Source: CAYMUR01 sp964393615 | Lineage (GTDB): Bacteria > Planctomycetota > Planctomycetia > Pirellulales > Pirellulaceae | DNA length: 64,000 nt | Reading direction: 5' to 3' | Assembly (NCBI GenBank): GCA_964393615.1 | Contig: CAYMUR010000002.1 | Coordinates: 92,074 to 156,073 of the forward strand | Shown here: one piece after another, positions 44,891 through 53,624 of the stretch | Numbering within the stretch: position 1 is the stretch's first letter | Layout: each line of letters starts with the position of its first letter | Program-made: the position numbers and the translations under genes | Notes under the pieces: generated by a model | Databases searched by the model: none | What the model was told of the DNA's origin: nothing | Seen by the model: the letters and a program-made list of their open reading frames with translations, nothing else

Positions 44891-44979
44891 ACGTACCAGG
44901 CAGTGTAGGGTATCATTATTGGTTTTGTCATGAGTCTATTTGGCACAGTGGATTAAATTCATAGTGTAAGGCGAATTAG

Positions 44980-45408
44980 ATGTTCAAACTTAAAAAATCG
45001 GTCGTTGACGTGGCAATTGTATGCAGTGATTTCGCACGTAGTGTCGAGTTTTATCGTGATAAGCTAGGCTTGGAAATCGTATTTGATTTTCAAATTCCCA
45101 AGGAAATCGCAGTGTCAGCCGGTTTGGCTCCGCGACAGTTTCGCCAGGTGAGATTTCGTGCCGGTGAGACGTTAATCAAACTCATGGAGATTGAGGATCC
45201 ACCACCGGCGTTATCAGAATCATTTCGGACAGGAGTGCGCTGGCTGACTTTTATTATCGAAAACGTACCCGAGACTTACGCTGCATTACAAGCCAAAGGG
45301 GTCGAGTTCGCATCGGAACCAGTCGTACCGGAGGATGCAGCGTTCATTGTTTGTGCCAAAGCCCCAGACGGGATTATGGTCGAGTTCGTTCAGCCTTATC
45401 CTGAATAA
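44980..45408 (+). CDS. VOC (glyoxalase/bleomycin-resistance) family protein
   Basis: 142 residues from ATG 44980, AAGG about 10 nt upstream. The paired beta-alpha-beta-beta-beta units of the vicinal-oxygen-chelate fold are visible: VVDVAIVCSDFARSVEFYRDKLG starts the first, and VRWLTFIIENVPETYAALQAKG the second, ended by PDGIMVEFVQPYPE. Metal ligands can be placed but the substrate cannot: members isomerise hemithioacetals, cleave catechols, or bind drugs. It follows the MoaD gene by about 90 nt. The link to AOR is by position only. Confidence 0.88.
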   Translation: MFKLKKSVVDVAIVCSDFARSVEFYRDKLGLEIVFDFQIPKEIAVSAGLAPRQFRQVRFRAGETLIKLMEIEDPPPALSESFRTGVRWLTFIIENVPETYAALQAKGVEFASEPVVPEDAAFIVCAKAPDGIMVEFVQPYPE

Positions 45409-45425
45409 AAACTGTGTTACTTGTT

Positions 45426-45935
45426 TTAACGCAGAGGTGGTTTGCCGAGCAGGCGTCGCAACAGTCCAATCTGACCAGTATGTAAATATTCGTGGTCCGC
45501 ACAGAACTCTAGTGCACCAAGTCTGGTAGCGAACATCGGATGCGGTTGAGCCAGTGGCGCCGTGAGTTGTGCTTCACTCAGCCCGGGCACCTCTTGGAGC
45601 ACCTGTTGGTGGATGCGCTGTAACACATGACGAATTTCTTCGGGCGCTGGATTATTGGCTGGGAGAGGATCTGGCAGGCTTCCCTTGCCAAAATGCCGGC
45701 GGAAATCACGGGAAATAATGTCATGGTCACCAGGTTGTGCGTCACGCACACGCATTAAGGCTAGTGCATACTCTGCCATGGCCAGATGGCCAACTTGCCA
45801 GGCAACATGTGTCATTTCTGTAGCAGGCGGCCGAAACCAGTCGTCGTCGTCAATGTCTTCTAGCACGTCAAGCGTATACTTTCGTGCTTTGTCAATGCGA
45901 TCGACGGCAGATTGGACAATTTTAGACGTGGCCAT
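45426..45935 (-). CDS. DinB-like (DUF664-type) protein
   Basis: 169 residues from ATG 45935. The DinB four-helix bundle with three likely metal-binding His is visible: His in HVAWQVGHLAMAEYAL, and the pair in CADHEYLHTGQIGLL. Family members bind divalent metal, and some are thiol-dependent transferases (bacillithiol or mycothiol); many have no known job. It is cytoplasmic with no signal peptide. It is convergent with the VOC gene, with a 17-nt gap. Confidence 0.85.
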   Translation of the reverse strand: MATSKIVQSAVDRIDKARKYTLDVLEDIDDDDWFRPPATEMTHVAWQVGHLAMAEYALALMRVRDAQPGDHDIISRDFRRHFGKGSLPDPLPANNPAPEEIRHVLQRIHQQVLQEVPGLSEAQLTAPLAQPHPMFATRLGALEFCADHEYLHTGQIGLLRRLLGKPPLR

Positions 45936-46214
45936 GTTTGTCGAGGCTCCCAGAAGTTTTGCCTGTATGGATCAGATGCTGTATGAATCCAGATGGTTTC
46001 AGAAATTCTATGAATCGCTGCTATCTATACCATGATTTATGCAGTCTGAACAGCACAACGCCAATGGTATCACGTCTTAGTGCGAGTGTTTCTGCGAATC
46101 GCAGGTTTCCGAGTGCTGAGTCGTCCGTTATAAACAAACTATAGAAGTGTCAGCCCGGTGCCGAAACGCACGGCGAAGATTTGCTATCACAAGGAATGCG
46201 GTGACGGAATTTTT

Positions 46215-47876
46215 ATGTACGACATGGTGATATCAGGCGGTTATGTTTACGATCCAACTCATGGGATCGATGGTCAAGTAAAAGACTTGTGGGTGCGCGA
46301 CGGGGTGATTGTCGATGCGCCGTCAGATCCACGTGCACCGGTAGCCCGACGGGTGAATGCGAGTGGGCTGGTCGTAATGCCTGGTGGGATTGACATGCAT
46401 TGCCACATTGCTGGCCCGAAAGTCAATACGGCGCGGAAAATGCGTCCCGAGGAAAAGCGACGCGCTGAACCGGTGCTGCGAACGTCGAAAACACATAGTG
46501 GTACGATGGGCAGTGTGCCCAGTACCTTTGCGACAGGCTACAAATATATTGGCCTGGGTTACACGACGGCGTTTGACGCGGCTGTTCCTCCGCTATCGGC
46601 ACGGCACGCCCATGAAGAGTTCGAAGACACGCCTTGTATTGACAAGGGATTCTACGTTTTGATGGGAAATAACCATTTTGTCATGGACTCCGTCAGAAGA
46701 AACGATCCCGAGCGGTTACAGGCATTTGTTAGCTGGTTGCTGGGAGCAGCAAAAGGTTTTGCGGTCAAAATGGTCAATCCTGGTGGGGTAGAAGTTTGGA
46801 AGCAGCAAGCGTCCGGAAACGTCACCGGTTTGGACGATACGGTGGACCACTTTGACGTGACACCACGGCAGATAGTGCGCGAAGTTGCTCAGGCTGTTGA
46901 CGCGATTGGTCTGCCCCATGCCGTACACATTCATGCCAACAACCTGGGGATGCCAGGCAATTGGGCTACGACACTGGAAACGATGAAGGCTCTTGAAGGA
47001 CATCGGGGGCACTTAACGCACATTCAGTTTCATAGCTACGGCGGTGGAGAAGGCGATGAAAACACTTTTAACTCAAAAGTAGTTGAAATAGCCGATTATG
47101 TTAATTCACACGATAACATTACAGTCGACGTTGGACAGGTATTGTTTGGTGAAACGACCAGCATGACTGGAGATGGGCCACTGGGCTATTTTCTCTCGAA
47201 TGTATACGGTACGAAGTGGTTCAGTTCTGACACGGAGATGGAATCGGGGTGTGGAATTGCGCCGATTCAATATCGGAATACAAGCCTTGTCCATTCGCTG
47301 CAATGGGCGATTGGATTAGAGTGGTACCTACTGGTCCAAGATCCCTGGCGCGTGGTGATGAGTACGGATCATCCTAATGGCGGTTCCTTCCTGGCTTATC
47401 CCCAAATCATTCGTTTGTTAATGGATCGCACCTACCGGCAGGACGTTTTGAAAACCGTGCATCCGGCTGTGCGTGAGCGTTGTAGCTTGGCGGATATAGA
47501 CCGTGAATATTCACTGAGTGAAATTTGCATCGTGACGCGTGCTGCTCCGGCCAAAATGCTGGGTCTTCACCGGAAGGGGCACCTGGGTACAGGCGCAGAC
47601 GCGGATGTGACAATTTACACGCCGCATGAAAATCAGGAAATTATGTTCGAACTGCCCCGTTATGTTATCAAATCTGGACGGATTCTTGCGGAAGAAGGGG
47701 ATATTCGTGAAGAGCACATAGGACGCACATTACATGTTGCTCCCAGTTATGATCAGTGCAGGGAGCCACAAATTGCCGAATGGTTTGATCAGTTTTATTC
47801 CATCCGCTTTCGCAACTATCCGGTGTCTGATCATTATCTGCATGATCCCTATCAGATAGATTGTCGTACGGGTTGA
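46215..47876 (+). CDS. fhcA: Formylmethanofuran dehydrogenase subunit A-like (FhcA/FmdA) amidohydrolase
   Basis: 553 residues from ATG 46215 (MYDMVISGGYVYDPTHG); an upstream GTG at 46158 would add 19 residues with little to commend it. Amidohydrolase-superfamily marks: GGIDMHCHIAGPK (His-x-His), a FAVKMVNPGG Lys, HAVHIHANNLG, HIQFHSYGGGEGDENTF, and MSTDHPNGG for the late Asp. FhcA is the metal-dependent subunit that, in the methylotrophs' formyltransferase/hydrolase complex, frees formate from formylmethanofuran-like carriers; planctomycetes are known to have this tetrahydromethanopterin-linked C1 set. The FhcB, C and D partners are not in this window, so it may stand apart from the rest of the complex, or they lie elsewhere in the genome. 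C1 use here is inferred from this one gene. Confidence 0.93.
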   Translation: MYDMVISGGYVYDPTHGIDGQVKDLWVRDGVIVDAPSDPRAPVARRVNASGLVVMPGGIDMHCHIAGPKVNTARKMRPEEKRRAEPVLRTSKTHSGTMGSVPSTFATGYKYIGLGYTTAFDAAVPPLSARHAHEEFEDTPCIDKGFYVLMGNNHFVMDSVRRNDPERLQAFVSWLLGAAKGFAVKMVNPGGVEVWKQQASGNVTGLDDTVDHFDVTPRQIVREVAQAVDAIGLPHAVHIHANNLGMPGNWATTLETMKALEGHRGHLTHIQFHSYGGGEGDENTFNSKVVEIADYVNSHDNITVDVGQVLFGETTSMTGDGPLGYFLSNVYGTKWFSSDTEMESGCGIAPIQYRNTSLVHSLQWAIGLEWYLLVQDPWRVVMSTDHPNGGSFLAYPQIIRLLMDRTYRQDVLKTVHPAVRERCSLADIDREYSLSEICIVTRAAPAKMLGLHRKGHLGTGADADVTIYTPHENQEIMFELPRYVIKSGRILAEEGDIREEHIGRTLHVAPSYDQCREPQIAEWFDQFYSIRFRNYPVSDHYLHDPYQIDCRTG

Positions 47877-47985
47877 TGCATGGGACTTGCGAAGATGCAT
47901 TGCTGAGGTTTGGAGAGTATCGTTTTGTCGCCTGTCATAAGAACGAGCTAAGAGCACGGTTTTCAGATACCCAGAACCGGTCCGT

Positions 47986-48483
47986 TTAGGCCACGAGAAA
48001 GTCGCGGCCTAATACTCGTCTGGCGTCTGCTACTTGGCCTCCATGAAATACGAAATGCATACAAATCACCGCCATGCATTGGCCAATTGTACCAAAGAAT
48101 GGTTTCATTTCCGCGGGAGCTTTACTTGGTTCGTCGAGGTCGGCGGGTGAGAGTTCGTCGAGTGCCGCCAAGGTACTGGCTCGTATTTCTTCGAATCGGA
48201 TCAATATTTCATCGAGAGAAGGATATTGAGAAGGATCCGCGACCGGTTCGCTACCACTGCCAAAGAGTTCTTTCCAGTCGGCGATTGGGTTAGGAGTACC
48301 CAAGATGTAGTCATGTAGCAAATGCGATTCACTGTAAGTCAAATGCCCCATGACCCAAAGTGGATGGTTGCCACCTTTTGGAGTGGGAAATGTGAGAGGT
48401 GCGTCTTTCATGTCAGACACGAGTCCTACGGTCCAACCTCGTCCTTGTTGGAGTGACATGTGAATAAAGTCGATGGCATTCAT
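47986..48483 (-). CDS. DinB-like protein (second)
   Basis: 165 residues from ATG 48483. The DinB-type helices show HPLWVMGHLTYSESHLLHDYI near the N-terminus and MHFVFHGGQVADARRVLG near the C-terminus, with His in the metal positions. It is only distantly like the other DinB protein at 45426. The reaction is not known. It is convergent with fhcA, so the two DinB genes flank it on the opposite strand. Confidence 0.85.
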   Translation of the reverse strand: MNAIDFIHMSLQQGRGWTVGLVSDMKDAPLTFPTPKGGNHPLWVMGHLTYSESHLLHDYILGTPNPIADWKELFGSGSEPVADPSQYPSLDEILIRFEEIRASTLAALDELSPADLDEPSKAPAEMKPFFGTIGQCMAVICMHFVFHGGQVADARRVLGRDFLVA

Positions 48484-49251
48484 GAGGTTCTCCCTGGTTC
48501 TGTAATGAACTTTTAGCTTAACGCTTTGTGGCCGGCCTGAAAATCGGCTAAAATTGCCCGGCCTAAATTGTCGGAATATCGATGGTCCCTTTTTTCTGAT
48601 TAGTAATGGGAATCACTTCTACAGTCCGAGGTCGATTTGTGTTATGGTGTGCTGTTCGTGCTGGCCGATTATGGCCATGGTCGCTGCTTCAGGATTCTGT
48701 ACGTTGTGTTAGGAAAGCTGATACAACCTGTTGAACGGGACTCGAAGTGCAAGTTTGCTAAGAATGGCCCATTGAATGGGTTGACCTGCCAGTCTGGGCA
48801 TTCTTGAATAGGTGCGGCGAGTGGTCAAGTTTTTCGGCGTTGATGAGGCAGGCCGGACTGCCAATGAGACTTGCTCCCGTGTGCCAGGGACAGCGGAATG
48901 GTTTGCCCACAACCTGGGTCGTAAAAAGAAAGCCGCGGTCACGCTGGCGTTGTGAGGGGCTTTTGACTGGGGGAAATGATGATTGAATTGAAAAGGATTT
49001 TCAAGATTGACCGAATCTGCGGATAGTAGGGCCATAAGAACATAGATTGTTGTTGTGGGGAGTGTCCACAAACAGCCACTACTTGAAGTATAATAAACAT
49101 AGTAGGTGCCACAGATTTGTGGACAAGAACCATCCTGACTGGATAAGTTGGAGCCGTTTTACCACTGCCGTGATGGCTATTTTTTGACGGCAAGTGCTTG
49201 TGTTAAATATCATTTTGTTCGTTTCAAGGTCAACCAGCAATAAGGCTAAAC
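48484..49251. other. Long intergenic stretch, no gene seen
   Basis: 768 nt between a minus-strand DinB gene and the plus-strand aldolase gene. Stop codons break all frames; the longest open frames (up to about 120 codons, minus, 48709-49071) have no recognisable domain. It should hold promoters for both flanking genes, but I cannot place them. It may hide a decayed gene. Confidence 0.5.
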
Positions 49252-50235
49252 ATGCCGGATACAGCCCCCTGGATTACTTATCGCCCGGAGTTGAAAGTAC
49301 TGGACTGCACGATTCGTGATGGTGGATTGATCAACAACCATCAGTTTACCGATACAGTGGTGCGCGCTGTTTATGACGCGTGTATTGTGGCGGGAATCGA
49401 CTATATGGAGATTGGCTATAAGAATTCAGCGAAAACGTTTCCCAAGGATAGTTTTGGCGACTGGCGACATTGCGACGAACAGGATATGCGCCGTGTCGTG
49501 GACGACCACGACGGCGAAAAGGTTGGTTTAAAGTTGTCTGCCATGGCTGATGCGAGCAAAAGTGACTGGCAAACAAAGATCGGGCCGTGTGAAGACAGTG
49601 TGTTGGACATGATTCGGGTTGCGTTCTACGCGCATCAAGTGTCAGAAGCAGTCGAGATGCTGCATCACTGTCATGAAAACGGGTACGAGACCATGGCCAA
49701 CTTGATGGCGGTTTCCAATATAAAAGAGACGGAAATTGACACCGTTCTGGAACAAATTGCACCATCACCGGCAGGTACCATGGTCATTGTGGATAGCTTT
49801 GGTCATTTATATCGAGAACAGATTAGTCGTTTGTACGATCGCTACAGTAAGGCGATGGCGGATACGGGCAAGGAAATCGGTATCCATGCCCACAACAATC
49901 AACAGCTTGCTTTTGCAAACACGATCGAAGCGATCATTTTGGGTTCCAATCGGGTGGATGCAACGATGGCCGGATTGGGTCGCGGAGCTGGTAATTGTCC
50001 CATGGAATTGTTGCTAGGATTTTTGCGAAATCCAAAGTTCAAGCTGCGGCCGATACTGAAACTGTTGCAGGAGCATATCGAAGGTCTGCGCGAAACGGTC
50101 GAGTGGGGTCCGCTTATTCCTTATAATGTTACAGGCCAGATGAACCTGCATCCTCGCGCTGCGATGGAGTTTCGGGCCAGTGACGAAAAAGACGATTACG
50201 TCAAGTTCTACGACAAGTTGGCGGCTGACATCTGA
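49252..50235 (+). CDS. DRE-TIM (HMGL-like) aldolase/lyase, orphan
   Basis: 327 residues from ATG 49252. DRE-TIM marks: LDCTIRDGGLINNH (the first metal and substrate-binding residues), YMEIGYKNSAKTF, MVIVDSFGHLYREQ, and the late HAHNNQQLAFAN with two metal His. By sequence it is nearest in form to 4-hydroxy-2-oxovalerate aldolases and related lyases; true DmpG proteins sit next to an acetaldehyde dehydrogenase (DmpF) that is not here. It would make or break a C-C bond in a 2-oxo acid with a divalent metal. Substrate unknown; no neighbour points to a pathway. Confidence 0.88.
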   Translation: MPDTAPWITYRPELKVLDCTIRDGGLINNHQFTDTVVRAVYDACIVAGIDYMEIGYKNSAKTFPKDSFGDWRHCDEQDMRRVVDDHDGEKVGLKLSAMADASKSDWQTKIGPCEDSVLDMIRVAFYAHQVSEAVEMLHHCHENGYETMANLMAVSNIKETEIDTVLEQIAPSPAGTMVIVDSFGHLYREQISRLYDRYSKAMADTGKEIGIHAHNNQQLAFANTIEAIILGSNRVDATMAGLGRGAGNCPMELLLGFLRNPKFKLRPILKLLQEHIEGLRETVEWGPLIPYNVTGQMNLHPRAAMEFRASDEKDDYVKFYDKLAADI

Positions 50236-50857
50236 TTCCAGTCGTTCTTACCACTTGTGCAAAGTTGCACTTTTCATCGCCGATTACCAGTTGCGATGTC
50301 TAGGTGGAATGGGAAAAATGATTCGCAACAACGCGCTGGCTGGTGATGGATGACCTTTGGCTGCAATTCTTGCCAGACCGCTACACGCTGAAACCAGTGA
50401 CCTGTTTTTCCTCGTTTCAGGCCTGCGCCCAAAAAAAATTCGTTGACGATGGGCCAGAGGCGGTTAACCTTCATTATATGGTCGTTAGAGTTTTCACGAA
50501 AATGGAGCACAACGAAAGGAGCCTAGTCATGAAGGATCCACCGTATGAGTTGTAACCAGGAGCGGTTTCCTCCGTACAGGGGCGTGAATGAACTGATGAA
50601 AATATCCTCTATTTATCAACTGTATTTCCGAAAAAAATATTAACGTTTGACGTTTTCAATTTTGAATTTTGGCGCGAATCATTCAACGAACTGTTGCTTG
50701 GTGTCAGTCATCTGACGACGACACCGGGAACAATCAATCGGCAACGGCCGGCTGGATCGCGGGTCAAAACAGAGACGTTTAGACGAATAGACCAAGTTAA
50801 TCTGGCCCGCCTCGCAAACAGCATTTTCGAGGCGGGCTTTTTTCATGTCCGGGAATC
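50236..50857. other. Upstream leader region of a membrane protein gene
   Basis: 622 nt without a coding gene. The last part (50685-50845) has several possible RNA hairpins: GGTGTC/GACACC near 50699-50724, and the strong terminator-like stem at 50805-50843. The rest shows nothing I can name. Confidence 0.5.
50805..50843 (+). terminator. Intrinsic terminator, possibly an attenuator
   Basis: A perfect 10-bp stem, GCCCGCCTCG (50805-50814) with CGAGGCGGGC (50828-50837), a 13-nt loop and a run of six T (50838-50843). It ends only 14 nt before the GTG start of the next gene, and no coding gene ends nearby upstream. GCGGGTC at 50759-50765 can pair with GGCCCGC at 50804-50810, which would undo the stem; this is the layout of an attenuator. 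It could instead end a small RNA. Confidence 0.75.
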
Positions 50858-51394
50858 GTGTCACAGCTGATGGTATCGTTCATTGAAAGTGTCCTGATTT
50901 GCTGGACCATACGTGTTGCTATCTTGATTTACCTGGGACGGGTGTGGGTTGAGTGGAATCTCGGCACCGACCGACAAATACCTGGCCAGCGTTGCAGACA
51001 GGTACGTTTGTTGTGGACGGTCGGATACCTGTTTTATATTGCGCATATCGTGTTTGCTTTCACACTGGTTTACCGTTGGAGTCACGCTGCAGCTTTCCAG
51101 CACACGGCGGAACAAACGGCTGCTGCAACGGGGGTCTACTGGGGTGGTGGGCTCTACCTGAATCATCTCCTGACACTCATTTGGTTTGTCGATATCGCAG
51201 GCTGGTGGTTGATCGATATCCGATTTCCATATCGGTCCAAGATTTATTTCAGATGGTTTCATAGTTTTTCTGCGTTCATGGTATTCCAGGCAACGGTCGT
51301 ATTTGGTCCGGTTTGGTGGAAATGTTTTGTGTTCTTTGTTGTTACAGCAGTTGGCGTCTGGTACGTGATACTCCGACACAGACAAACAGAGTAA
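50858..51394 (+). CDS. Polytopic membrane protein of unknown function
   Basis: 178 residues from GTG 50858 (an in-frame ATG follows at 50870; the site GGGAA sits 3 to 15 nt upstream, so the start is not settled). Four or five hydrophobic helices: FIESVLICWTIRVAILIYLG, VRLLWTVGYLFYIAHIVFAF, YLNHLLTLIWFVDIAGWWLI, and WWKCFVFFVVTAVGVWYVIL, with HSFSAFMVFQATVVFG between. Several Trp and His residues in or near helices suggest haem or quinone chemistry but I cannot assign it. No family is recognised. The hairpin 14 nt upstream suggests it may be controlled by attenuation. The opposite-strand open frame over the same stretch reads as low-complexity and I reject it. Confidence 0.75.
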   Translation: MSQLMVSFIESVLICWTIRVAILIYLGRVWVEWNLGTDRQIPGQRCRQVRLLWTVGYLFYIAHIVFAFTLVYRWSHAAAFQHTAEQTAAATGVYWGGGLYLNHLLTLIWFVDIAGWWLIDIRFPYRSKIYFRWFHSFSAFMVFQATVVFGPVWWKCFVFFVVTAVGVWYVILRHRQTE

Positions 51395-51552
51395 CCATGT
51401 GCAAGTTGAGTCGAGGCAGAAAAGTCTTTTCAAAAAAAGTACCTATTGCGATGGTACGATTGCTGAGGGCAATCCGCAGCGCTACCACTGCCAAACGCTC
51501 AATAGAAAGCTTAATGATCTGGAACACCTTAGTCACGGCTGGTGTAAAGTCT

Positions 51553-52464
51553 TTACAGGCGAGCTCCACAAAATTTGCAATGGATCGCATCGTGGTCGTG
51601 TCCTTCGTAGCTGCAGCTGGGACATGCCTGGGTCGAGATCTGCTGTTTGTGGGCCATGATGATTTCGACAGAAAAGACGCCTGTCGGCACGATGATGATA
51701 CTATAACCCAACATCATGGCGATGGTTGCCAGGCATTGTCCTAGAGGAGTCTGCGGGGCAATATCACCGTAGCCGACGGTGGTGATTGTGACCACAGCCC
51801 AGTAAACGCTCTTGGGAATACTGGTAAATGAGCTCCCATTTTGATTACTTTCGACCAAGTACATGGCTGCTCCCAAAATCATCACCAGCGTCGCCATGAC
51901 CAGTACAAAAATAGCAATTTTTTTGCGCGTGGCATGCAATGCGATTAACAAGGCGCGTGATTCGTTGACATATTGATGTAGTTTGAAAACACGAAAAACG
52001 CGCACCAGGCGTAAGGTCCGGATAACGAGTAGAGCCTGTGATCCATGGGTCAGAATACTTAAATAGGTTGGCACGATGGACAATAGATCAACGACACCAA
52101 AAAAACTGAATGCGTATCTCCACGGTCGTTGTACGCAGTACAACCTCAACGCGTACTCGACAGTAAACAGGATGGTGAAGGTCCATTCGATCGCACGCAA
52201 TTGCCACCCCCAAGTGTCAGCAATATTTTCTACGCTTTCCAGCATGACTGCGATGACGCTGAGAATGATTGCTATCAGTAGCGAGACGTCAAATGCTTTT
52301 CCTGCACTGGTATCCGCTTCGAAGATGATCTCATGCAGTTTGCTGGAAAAAGGTGAGTGTCTTGATTCCTCAGGTGGGTGATGGAAAGGATCTTGCTCGG
52401 TGCCAGCGGGTGACTCAGGTGTTTCATTCATTGAACCATTGTCTCCGAAAGAATGCTCTTCCAT
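51553..52464 (-). CDS. Voltage-gated K+ channel with C-terminal zinc-ribbon
   Basis: 303 residues from ATG 52464. The six-helix layout of a Kv-type channel is visible: the voltage sensor S4 with spaced Arg (RTLRLVRVFRVFK), the pore helix and selectivity filter TVGYGD at about 229-234, and S6 (LATIAMMLGYSIIIVPTG). The N-terminal 45 residues are acidic and look disordered. After S6 the protein ends in Cys281-x2-Cys284 and Cys296-x2-Cys299, two CxxC pairs of a zinc ribbon with His between (HDHDAIH), where eukaryotic-like channels have other tails. It would sit in the inner membrane and let K+ out on depolarisation. A sensing role for the zinc ribbon is inferred. Confidence 0.92.
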   Translation of the reverse strand: MEEHSFGDNGSMNETPESPAGTEQDPFHHPPEESRHSPFSSKLHEIIFEADTSAGKAFDVSLLIAIILSVIAVMLESVENIADTWGWQLRAIEWTFTILFTVEYALRLYCVQRPWRYAFSFFGVVDLLSIVPTYLSILTHGSQALLVIRTLRLVRVFRVFKLHQYVNESRALLIALHATRKKIAIFVLVMATLVMILGAAMYLVESNQNGSSFTSIPKSVYWAVVTITTVGYGDIAPQTPLGQCLATIAMMLGYSIIIVPTGVFSVEIIMAHKQQISTQACPSCSYEGHDHDAIHCKFCGARL

Positions 52465-52857
52465 GATTTATTGAGGTGATGGTGATAAGCCTTCGCAGAA
52501 ATTGTCAGGAGGCATTTCCAATGACGCGACATTTGTGTATCCGATCTGCGGGCGCTAACAGTAGAAAGATACTGTAATGCTGCCGGCCATGATGAATATT
52601 GTACGCAGTCGAATGGGTCACCAGCATTGCGTGGATTGGCGAAAACCAGCTGCCCATGGAAAGACATTGTCTCTTTAATAGAGAATGATGCAATCGCGAG
52701 GAACTCGGAGGCAGAAGCCATAGACCGATTGCGAGTTGTTTACCTTGTTTTGTGTGCAAAACAAAGAGAACCACGACGGGCGCATGCCGTAAAAACCATG
52801 CTGTTCTAATATTCAGTGTTTGTTGTCCGGACCTGGATTCGCTTGCCCAGACCTGAA
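52465..52857. other. Intergenic stretch upstream of the channel gene
   Basis: 393 nt without a gene that I can support. It should hold the promoter of the channel gene (minus strand). I see no clear promoter, repeat or hairpin in it. Confidence 0.45.
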
Positions 52858-53106
52858 TTAGAAAGGCTGCTCGTGTTCTTTTTCCAGATCGTTGTCGAGG
52901 ACTTCTGGAAAATCTTCGTCGAAATCGTCGTCAAAGTCAGCGAGATTAAACGTGTCCTCAAGTCCTAACGAGGTGTCCAAGGCTAGTGGTCCCTTTTGCT
53001 CCTGGAACGTGTTCTCCTGGAACGTGTTATTGTTAGGTTCGTCCATGGCTCTTATCTCGCTTTCATTCCAGAAGACAAACGTCCTTCGCGAACCCGATTC
53101 ACTCAT
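52858..53106 (-). CDS. Small acidic protein, hypothetical
   Basis: 82 residues from ATG 53106, or 62 from ATG 53046 (MDEPNNNTF); neither has a strong ribosome-binding site, and the shorter form looks more likely. The C-terminal half is very acidic (LADFDDDFDEDFPEVLDND), so it could be a small DNA- or RNA-mimic, a chaperone tail, or a metal binder. A 15-bp tandem duplication inside it adds NTFQE twice, kept in frame. I recognise no family. The bias in charge and the in-frame repeat favour a true gene, but the case is not strong. Confidence 0.5.
   Translation of the reverse strand: MSESGSRRTFVFWNESEIRAMDEPNNNTFQENTFQEQKGPLALDTSLGLEDTFNLADFDDDFDEDFPEVLDNDLEKEHEQPF
52999..53028. repeat. 15-bp perfect tandem duplication inside a small gene
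   Basis: CTCCTGGAACGTGTT at 52999-53013 and again at 53014-53028. Read on the minus strand it adds NTFQE twice to the small acidic protein without shifting the frame. Confidence 0.95.
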
Positions 53107-53624
53107 TCACGTTGAACGCCCAAAAAACTGGCCGACACTCAAGGCGAAAAAACAGTTTTGCCAGCCAAAGCACGCATGCGATGCAGTACGATTTTGACAG
53201 GGCCGATTTGCTCCCTCAGCAGCTAGATCGAGGGTAACCAGTACACAAAAAAGGACTTACCCAGATTCTGAAATCCAAGGTTCAGGTAACCAACTACCCG
53301 CAATGACAACCCATAAGAAAACAGGAACCGAAGGTCCCAACTCTCGTCGGAAAGTGACTAGTAGAAAACATCCCTGCCAATGGCAGTCTACCACTAACAT
53401 TATAGTGGTGTGGTCCGTAAAGTCAACGGTGCAAAACGATGCGATGGAAAATAACCGCTGACCAAAGTACAAAATAACGGCCTGCCAGCTTGCAATCTCT
53501 GAGGAATTATCGGAGGATGTTGTGACCTGGGAATCCACTGTTTGCCCGCATCGTTTTGAGGGCTCTCGAAATCGAAATCCCAGCGATTGACTATGGTATT
53601 AACCTTTTACAGTGGAGTTCCAGC
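53107..53624. other. Intergenic stretch upstream of the RRM gene
   Basis: 518 nt between the divergent small acidic gene (minus) and the RRM gene (plus). Open frames here have no recognisable content. It should hold the promoter and leader of the RRM gene; the leader may be long, as in cold-induced RNA-binding proteins, but this is not shown. Confidence 0.45.

Noticed and set aside
50861..51433. Minus-strand open frame of 190 codons opposite the membrane protein
   Set aside because: The plus strand gives several good membrane helices, the minus strand gives a Cys/Pro-rich product with no domain.
53257..53538. Minus-strand open frame of 93 codons upstream of the RRM gene
   Set aside because: No ribosome-binding site or domain; probably non-coding.
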